Shown in pieces: positions 6,200-11,939 of a stretch of 11,939 nt of DNA. Source of the DNA: Ignavibacteriota bacterium (GTDB lineage: Bacteria; Bacteroidota; Ignavibacteria; Tepidaquicellales; Tepidaquicellaceae); assembly GCA_003158365.1 (NCBI GenBank), contig PMIW01000120.1:47994-59932 (forward strand), given 5' to 3'. The notes under the pieces are model-generated. The model was not told the origin of the DNA. It saw nothing but the letters and a program-made list of their open reading frames with translations, and made no database searches. Each line of letters starts with the position of its first letter. Position 1 is the first letter of the stretch. The translations under genes and the position numbers were made by a program.

Positions 6200-8647
6200 T
6201 TATTTCGAATCTATTGTTATCGATGATCCTTGCAATCTATCAGTATTTGCATGAAGAACAATATGACCGGCTTTTTCTTTCGATTGGACCACTGCGAGAC
6301 AGAGACCATGGAACGCTTTATGTTCGCTCGCTTTAAACGATTCCAGATTCGTTTGTTGCCCATTATCAACTCCAACCAGGGTTCCTTCTCCCGACACACT
6401 AAACCGGATAAGATTATCTGCCCATGGAACAATCGTTCCTTTCTCATCAAGTACTTTTACAGTGATGAAAGATAGATCCTTGCCATCAGATGCAATGGTG
6501 TTTCTATCTGCTTCAAGAACGATCTTAGCCGGTTTTCCGGCTGTTCTAACTTCCTGTATTAAAATTTCTTTTCCATGAGTGCGCCCAACCGCTTTCAGAG
6601 TTCCGGGGGCATAGGTTACTCGCCAGGTTAGATGCAGAGCGTCGCCGGTCTTTCTCTTGGGTCCTAAAGAAACTCCATTGAGGAAGAGCTCAACCTCTTC
6701 GCAATTTGTATAAGCCCACACATCAATAGCATCACCTTGCTTCCAATTCCAGTGCGGGAAAATATGCAGCACCGGTTTATGAGTCCATTCACTCCGGTAC
6801 ATAAAATAGGTATCCTTAGGGAATCCGGCTAAATCTACAATGCCAAAATAAGAACTTCGAGCAGGCCATGTATAAGGAGTCGGTTCTCCTAGATAGTCCA
6901 TTCCTGTCCAAATGTACTGCCCGGAAACAAAATTCTGCTTCTTTACTATTTTCCATGTCTCTTCCTGTGTTGATCCCCAGGGTACGCTGCAATTGTCATA
7001 AGATGAACATGTGAGATCTGAATTTCCGGTGGTGAATGCAGAATCCCATCGAACTGGCCAGCGTCGGATACTATCGGAAGGCATATCGTAACTGCCGCGT
7101 GTAGCAATCGCGGAAACTGTCTCCGAACCGATAAATGGTTTGCCCGGAAAATTCTTAGATACGTCTTTATAATATTCGGTATGGTAACTGAATCCAATCA
7201 TATCCAGCGAACCATTCTTCATGATGGTGTTATCGGGTGATGGATCGTTACAGTTTGATGTGATCGGCCGTGTTCGGTCGAGATTGCGAACGAGTGAACA
7301 CAGTTCGCGTGCAATGACACCGCCGCTGCTGTCTGTATGGTCATACTGTTCATTGATTTCATTGCCGATGCTCCAAATAAAGATGCTGGGATGGTTTCTG
7401 TCTCTCAACACCATATCCTGGATGTCCCTGACATGCCATTCATCCCAATTCAGGGAATAATCGAAATCGGTCTTTTTCTTTTTCCACATATCAAACGCTT
7501 CGTCCATCACGATAAATCCCATCCTGTCGCAGAGATCGAGCAATTCGGGCGCCGGAGGATTATGTGATGTACGAATGCCGTTGACACCCATCCCTTTCAT
7601 AAGTTCCAGTTGTCGTTCCAATGCCCTGTGATTGATCGCTGAACCGAGAAATCCCAGGTCGTGGTGATTGCACACACCATTAATCTTAACTTGCTTGCCA
7701 TTGAGGAGGAATCCTTTAGCTGCGTCGAAGATAAAAGAACGAATGCCAAGTGTCGTTTCGTAAGAATCATATTCCTTTCCATCGCTTATAACATTGGAAA
7801 GGACATGATAGACGTAAGGATTTTCAATCGACCAAAGAATCGGATCCTTCACAATAATACGTTGCTCGATTTCACTGAGGGGAGTCTTTGATGTGACCTG
7901 CTTTGTTTCGACAGCTGCGACCTCTTTACCGTCTGAATTCACGATCGAGGTTTTGAGGATGAATGACTGATCCTTGGCAAGGGTATTCCGCACTTTTGTG
8001 TGGATGACCACATGTGCTTGTTGTTCGGAAACCTCAGGAGTTGTAACATAGGAGCCCCAATGATCCACGAAGATTTTTTCTGTTTTCACCAACCAGACAT
8101 TTCTATAAATACCGGATCCAGAATACCAGCGGGAGTTCGGCTGCTTAGAATTATCCACTTTGACGGCTATAATATTTTTCTCTTTCCCATAGTTCAAAAA
8201 GGGAGTGAGTTCATAGCGAAAAGAACTATAACCGTACGGACGCAATCCTAAGTAATGACCGTTGATCCACACTTCACTATTTCTATAGATACCGTCGAAG
8301 TCAATAAAAACTAATTTCCCTTTTTCAGTTACGGGCAGATCAAACGATTTGCGATACCAACCGATACCACCCGGCAATGCGCCGCCGCCCGGTGTCGCAG
8401 GATTATCTTTGCTGAACGTTCCTTCTATACTCCAGTCGTGCGGTAGAGTTAGCGTTCTCCATTTAGAATCATCCAGCTTTGCTTGTTGACCTCCCGTGAC
8501 ATCGCCCAAATTGAATTTCCAATCCTTGTTGAAATTTTCTGTTTTTCTGGAATTTGATGCATAGACCGAGAGAGAGAACAGAATAATGAAAAGGAAAAAT
8601 GATAACGAGAAAGATACCCATCCTGAATTCGTACGGCACGTGTTCAT
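6200..8647 (-). CDS. Glycoside hydrolase family 2, beta-galactosidase-like, secreted
   Basis: Last gene of the operon, 815 aa. It starts with a Sec signal peptide (hydrophobic residues about 11-30, likely cut near YASNS). The sugar-binding jelly roll (about 35-190) has GIGWYRKSFDLP and RWYSGSGIYRNVWL. An immunoglobulin-like domain (about 195-300) precedes the TIM barrel (about 305-600), which has NGVCNHHD, GIRTSHNPP, the acid/base Glu430 in IWSIGNE and the nucleophile Glu509 in PFIGSE. A C-terminal beta-sandwich (about 620-700) and another Ig-like domain (about 705-815) resemble those of Bacteroidota GH2 beta-galactosidases. Both catalytic residues are present, so it should be active. Next to GH95 and GH31 enzymes, the likely job is removing beta-1,2-galactose from xyloglucan side chains. 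AGGA stands 8 nt before the ATG. It lacks a T9SS sorting domain, so it is probably periplasmic. Other GH2 activities cannot be excluded. Confidence 0.92.
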   Translation of the reverse strand: MNTCRTNSGWVSFSLSFFLFIILFSLSVYASNSRKTENFNKDWKFNLGDVTGGQQAKLDDSKWRTLTLPHDWSIEGTFSKDNPATPGGGALPGGIGWYRKSFDLPVTEKGKLVFIDFDGIYRNSEVWINGHYLGLRPYGYSSFRYELTPFLNYGKEKNIIAVKVDNSKQPNSRWYSGSGIYRNVWLVKTEKIFVDHWGSYVTTPEVSEQQAHVVIHTKVRNTLAKDQSFILKTSIVNSDGKEVAAVETKQVTSKTPLSEIEQRIIVKDPILWSIENPYVYHVLSNVISDGKEYDSYETTLGIRSFIFDAAKGFLLNGKQVKINGVCNHHDLGFLGSAINHRALERQLELMKGMGVNGIRTSHNPPAPELLDLCDRMGFIVMDEAFDMWKKKKTDFDYSLNWDEWHVRDIQDMVLRDRNHPSIFIWSIGNEINEQYDHTDSSGGVIARELCSLVRNLDRTRPITSNCNDPSPDNTIMKNGSLDMIGFSYHTEYYKDVSKNFPGKPFIGSETVSAIATRGSYDMPSDSIRRWPVRWDSAFTTGNSDLTCSSYDNCSVPWGSTQEETWKIVKKQNFVSGQYIWTGMDYLGEPTPYTWPARSSYFGIVDLAGFPKDTYFMYRSEWTHKPVLHIFPHWNWKQGDAIDVWAYTNCEEVELFLNGVSLGPKRKTGDALHLTWRVTYAPGTLKAVGRTHGKEILIQEVRTAGKPAKIVLEADRNTIASDGKDLSFITVKVLDEKGTIVPWADNLIRFSVSGEGTLVGVDNGQQTNLESFKASEHKAFHGLCLAVVQSKEKAGHIVLHANTDRLQGSSITIDSK

Positions 8648-8686
8648 AGAATGATTCCTTATGTTATAAGATTATTGAAATTAATT

Positions 8687-11113
8687 CTATTTTTGAATTT
8701 TCAACGTTCCATCTAGTATCAATAATTCATTTGGCTTCAGCTTAAAATTTGCGACGTGATTTCCATATCGCACAGTGCATTTTGATCCGCAAATATTTTT
8801 GAGAATTGTTTTAGAAAGCTTTCCATTGTTCCAGGTAATATCCAACTCAAATCCGCCGCGAGCACGCAATCCCTTTATCCTTCCATCTTTCCATGCTTTT
8901 GGCAATGCGGGGAGGATCTTGATTTCTCCATTCTGACTTTGCAGTAACATCTCTGTAATACCGGCTGTCCCGCCAAAGTTACCATCAATTTGAAAGGGCG
9001 GATGGTTGTCAAATAAATTCGGCAATGTAGATTTTTCCAGGAGAAGTCTTAAATGCTTATAACATTCTTCTCCGTCAAGCAGACGAGCATAGAAGTTGAT
9101 AATCCATGCTCGACTCCAACCGGTGTGACCTCCTCCGTATTGCAAACGGCGTTCGAGCGTTTTACTCGCTGCTACAAAGAACTCGGGTGTTGCCGGAGTA
9201 ATCTGAGTTCCCGGGAACAGACCAAACAGATGAGAAATGTGTCTATGTCCTGGTTCAAATTCTTTATAATCTTTAATCCATTCCATAATTGTTCCGTTCG
9301 ATGCAATTCGCACAAGAGGAAGTTTATTCATAATACTTGTAAGTCCAGCCGCCCACTCACTATCAACATGGAGCATTGAAGATGCTCTCTGGCAATTTGT
9401 AAGTACTTCGCGGATAATCTGAATATCCATGGTTGGTGCATAGGTTAACTTGTATTCTTTTCCGGATTTCGGTTCGATATAACTGTTTTCCGGCGAATAG
9501 GTCGGTGCGGTAACCAAATGACCTTCCTTGTCTTCGAACAGGAATGTCTGGATAAATTCAGCGGCACCTTTCATGATCGGATACGCTTGTTCGCGTAGAT
9601 AAACCGTATCATTCGTAAAAACGAAATGGTCCCAAAGCGGAAGGGTCATCCAAGCCCCGCCTAGCGGGAACATTCCCCAATAGACACCATCAATAACAGC
9701 CGTCTTCCCGAAAACATCAGTTGTATGATGCATTGTCCAACCATTTGCTCCGTACATTTCGCGGGCTGTCACACTTCCAGGAACAGTGAGCCTTCCCATA
9801 AAATTAATGAGCGGATGAACTGTCTCTGTGAGATTGCAGACTTCGGCAGGCCAGTAGTTCATCTGGAGATTAATGTTCACGTGGTAATCAGAACACCAGG
9901 GAGCCCAATAATCTTTATTCCAGATTCCCTGTAAATTAGCTGGCAGTTGTGCAGGTTGCCGCGACGAACCCATAAGAAGGTATCGGCCATATTGGAAATA
10001 GGTAGCAATAAGTCCTGGGTCGTTTTCTCCAGACCGAAACCGCTCCAGTCGCTTATCAGTCGGAAGTGTATCAAGTGACTGATCTCCTCCAAGTGAGAGA
10101 CTTACTCGGTTGAACATGGAAGAGTGCTCGGTTATATGATTCTTCTTTAATACAGCGTAAGACTTCACCGCTGCTGCTGCAAGGATTCTAGTGCATTTCT
10201 TTTCAGGGTCGATAGAGCGATCAAAGTTTAAGCTGTCGATATTATAATCTGTTGCAGCATTGAAGAGCAGTACTAATTCGGTGCCGCCCGAAAGGTTCAA
10301 AGCATTGCCAGATTCTGTGATCTTGCCATTAAAAAGTATCGGCATCAGGCAAGCATAGAACTTCATATGTGCGCCTCCGGGACCTAGCGCAGGATCATCG
10401 GAATCTATCACCTGACCGCTCATGGCAATCCGGTTTTCCTTTACCTTGATAGTAGCGTCCTGCTGCCGCTGCATTTTGATACTCATGTCTAATCCGCCCG
10501 GCTTGTCCGATTTCATACGTAGTACCATGACATTGTCGGGGGATGATGAGAATATTTCGTATTCGATACTTTTACCATTTCGCGTATAACTAACCTTGGC
10601 AATGCCCGTTTCGAGATTAAGTTCCCTGCGATAATTTTTAATCGTTCCAAGTGTGTCGGTGAAATTAAAATAGAGATCACCGAACGTTTGATACGATCTG
10701 ATCTTCCCTGGAATTCCTGAAATGTATTTTTCGGAAAGTTCAAACGCCTTCGGAATACTATCATCTAAAATTAATTGCCTGATTTCGGGAAGATGTTTGA
10801 GGGCGTTAGGATTATTATTAGCTATCTTTGAACCGCCCCATAGAGACTCTTCATTGAGCTGCAGCCGTTCTATGGAGGTGTTTCCAAAAACCATTCCGCC
10901 TAATCGTCCGTTTCCGATGGGAAGTGCTTCAACCCATTCTGTGGCAGGTTGTTTGTACCATAATACCAAAGTGCTTGTTTTATCAGAATGAATATCTCCT
11001 AATGGCGGAGATGCTATGCAAAGGAATTGGGCAGAGAGCAAGAAAAAAAGAAAAGCCAAGCATATAAAAGATGTCTTTGCAGTAGGTTTCTTTGCTGTGA
11101 TTTCTTCTATCAT
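8687..11113 (-). CDS. Glycoside hydrolase family 95, alpha-L-fucosidase, secreted
   Basis: An 808-aa protein, the usual length for GH95. After a long basic n-region, a hydrophobic signal segment (about 15-35, SFICLAFLFFLLSAQFLCIA) is followed by the N-terminal beta-domain (about 45-290, WVEALPIGNGRLGGMVFGN). The (alpha/alpha)6 barrel follows, then a C-terminal beta-domain. Catalytic residues known from the Bifidobacterium GH95 enzyme are matched: N413 and N415 in YHVNINLQMNYWPAE, the general acid E542 in YSPENSY, and D710 in QIDGNFGG. The motif PGHRHISHLFGLFPG (about 621-635) keeps the histidines expected of fucosidases; some GH95 L-galactosidases are reported to change one. It inverts and removes alpha-1,2-fucose from galactose. 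The start overlaps the GH31 stop by ATGA, so translation is coupled. The gap to GH2 is 39 bp. No sorting domain, so periplasmic location is likely. Confidence 0.94.
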   Translation of the reverse strand: MIEEITAKKPTAKTSFICLAFLFFLLSAQFLCIASPPLGDIHSDKTSTLVLWYKQPATEWVEALPIGNGRLGGMVFGNTSIERLQLNEESLWGGSKIANNNPNALKHLPEIRQLILDDSIPKAFELSEKYISGIPGKIRSYQTFGDLYFNFTDTLGTIKNYRRELNLETGIAKVSYTRNGKSIEYEIFSSSPDNVMVLRMKSDKPGGLDMSIKMQRQQDATIKVKENRIAMSGQVIDSDDPALGPGGAHMKFYACLMPILFNGKITESGNALNLSGGTELVLLFNAATDYNIDSLNFDRSIDPEKKCTRILAAAAVKSYAVLKKNHITEHSSMFNRVSLSLGGDQSLDTLPTDKRLERFRSGENDPGLIATYFQYGRYLLMGSSRQPAQLPANLQGIWNKDYWAPWCSDYHVNINLQMNYWPAEVCNLTETVHPLINFMGRLTVPGSVTAREMYGANGWTMHHTTDVFGKTAVIDGVYWGMFPLGGAWMTLPLWDHFVFTNDTVYLREQAYPIMKGAAEFIQTFLFEDKEGHLVTAPTYSPENSYIEPKSGKEYKLTYAPTMDIQIIREVLTNCQRASSMLHVDSEWAAGLTSIMNKLPLVRIASNGTIMEWIKDYKEFEPGHRHISHLFGLFPGTQITPATPEFFVAASKTLERRLQYGGGHTGWSRAWIINFYARLLDGEECYKHLRLLLEKSTLPNLFDNHPPFQIDGNFGGTAGITEMLLQSQNGEIKILPALPKAWKDGRIKGLRARGGFELDITWNNGKLSKTILKNICGSKCTVRYGNHVANFKLKPNELLILDGTLKIQK

Positions 11114-11939
11114 CTCTCTTTCATCTCCACTGTTTGTATGTTCCCATCGTATAAAACGATTGCGTCCGGTTTCGATTGAAAATCAAGACCAGAAGGCTTG
11201 TTGCGACTAATCCATTTGATTTCAAATGTTCGTGTTCCCAACATTCCCGGATATTCACCATGACGTTTTCCGATGTTTAATGTATGTTCCTTTTCGTTAT
11301 AACTCAAAGGAATCATCGAAAATTTGTCTTTCTCATAGTTATAATTAATATTTTCATCTTCATAGAGCGTAAAAGAACCATCGTTGCCCGTATAAACGAA
11401 CAACCGAATTGGATCTGCCGGTTTTTCTGTTGTATACTGAATTTCTGGACCGCAGGGAATAATAGAACCCGCTTTCACATACACCGGAATATCAGTGTAC
11501 GGTGCGTTGGCTTCAACCGTTTGCCCGCCTTTGAGATAGTTGCCGTTTCGCAGATCGTACCATCCGCTTCCGGCAGGAAGATAGAGCGACCGTGTTCTCG
11601 CTTTGTATTCTGTCACTGGATTGACCAGGAAAGCAGGACCAAACATAAATTGATCGTTGATATCAAGGACTTTTTTATCATATCCAAAATCCATTACCAA
11701 CCCTCGCATGATTGTGTAGTCCTGATGTGTCACCATACCTGTAAGCGAATAAATATACGGCATCAAGCGATAACGTAATTTATCATACGCGACTATGGAT
11801 TGATACGCGGGATGATTGTCTGGAGCGATGTTGTACACTTCCCGCAGCGGATATTGTCCATGGACTCGGAAGATCGGAACAAATGTGCCGAACTGGAACC
11901 AGCGTGTGTTCAGTTCGCGCCATTCATCGAGATCGGCAT
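11110..11939 (-). CDS. Glycoside hydrolase family 31 (alpha-xylosidase-like), C-terminal part only
   Basis: The frame is open to the right edge, so the N-terminus and the catalytic aspartates lie outside; 275 residues are visible. The GTG at 11836-11838 is internal. The visible part begins with the end of the barrel, ELNTRWFQFGTFVPIFRVHG, a GH31 signature. RLMPYIYSLTGMVTHQDYTIMRG and MFGPAFLVNPVT follow, then the proximal beta-sandwich (LYLPAGSGWYDLRNG ... IPVYVKAGSIIP). Last is a distal domain of the DUF5110 type (LFVYTGNDGSFTLYEDEN). The family includes alpha-glucosidases and alpha-xylosidases. The sequence style and the GH95-GH2 company favour alpha-xylosidase acting on isoprimeverose-type xyloglucan units, but the specificity residues are not in view. 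The stop overlaps the GH95 start (ATGA). Confidence 0.9.
   Translation of the reverse strand, partial: ADLDEWRELNTRWFQFGTFVPIFRVHGQYPLREVYNIAPDNHPAYQSIVAYDKLRYRLMPYIYSLTGMVTHQDYTIMRGLVMDFGYDKKVLDINDQFMFGPAFLVNPVTEYKARTRSLYLPAGSGWYDLRNGNYLKGGQTVEANAPYTDIPVYVKAGSIIPCGPEIQYTTEKPADPIRLFVYTGNDGSFTLYEDENINYNYEKDKFSMIPLSYNEKEHTLNIGKRHGEYPGMLGTRTFEIKWISRNKPSGLDFQSKPDAIVLYDGNIQTVEMKER

Noticed and set aside
9053..9379. Plus-strand open frame opposite the GH95 gene
   Set aside because: It is antisense to conserved GH95 catalytic sequence and has no ribosome-binding site or family resemblance.
11284..11778. Plus-strand open frame opposite the GH31 gene
   Set aside because: It lies entirely antisense to a clear GH31 domain and has no recognisable composition or motif of its own.
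11836..11838. GTG as the start of the GH31 gene
   Set aside because: The frame continues to the right edge with GH31 barrel sequence (RWFQFGTFVPIFRVHG), so this is an internal codon.

Overview
The window looks like a piece of a Bacteroidota/Chlorobi-group genome, most likely Ignavibacteria or a close relative. The best marker is the C-terminal type IX secretion sorting domain of the kelch protein (QNYPNPFNPSTTIEF ... YDILGREV ... GVYFYRI ... KMLLLK), which is typical of that group. AT-rich intergenic DNA, several starts without a Shine-Dalgarno sequence, and a plant-polysaccharide enzyme cluster fit this. The taxonomic call is inference, because there is no rRNA or marker gene in the window.

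Left part (1-3290, + strand): signal transduction. A sensor histidine kinase (PAS, HisKA_3, HATPase; its N-terminus lies off the left edge) overlaps by ATGA a NarL-type response regulator. A second, closely similar regulator without its own kinase follows, then a cytoplasmic TPR-repeat protein. The spacers before the second regulator and before the TPR gene share a conserved block, including an identical 16-mer and a TTATTACA motif. This block is the best candidate for a common operator. A weaker third copy lies further right.

Middle (3291-6199): about 820 bp with no gene I can support, but with structure: a 15-bp hairpin with a CCUCC loop, a short hairpin, a 20-bp inverted repeat and a short direct repeat. 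After it comes a secreted kelch-type protein with signal peptide and T9SS sorting domain. Its 5' third is broken by five +1 shifts inside about 220 bp; removing five bases restores a 610-residue frame exactly. Two strong intrinsic terminators facing each other separate it from the right part.

Right part (6200-11939, - strand): a glycoside hydrolase operon transcribed right to left. It has a GH31 alpha-xylosidase-like enzyme (only its C-terminal 275 residues are in the window), a GH95 alpha-L-fucosidase and a GH2 beta-galactosidase-like enzyme, ending at an intrinsic terminator. Together these three activities match the fucosylated xyloglucan side chain Fuc-alpha1,2-Gal-beta1,2-Xyl-alpha1,6-Glc. 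The order of attack would be GH95, GH2, GH31. Base composition is visibly richer in G+C here than in the left part. No endoglucanase, SusC/SusD pair or transporter is visible in the window.
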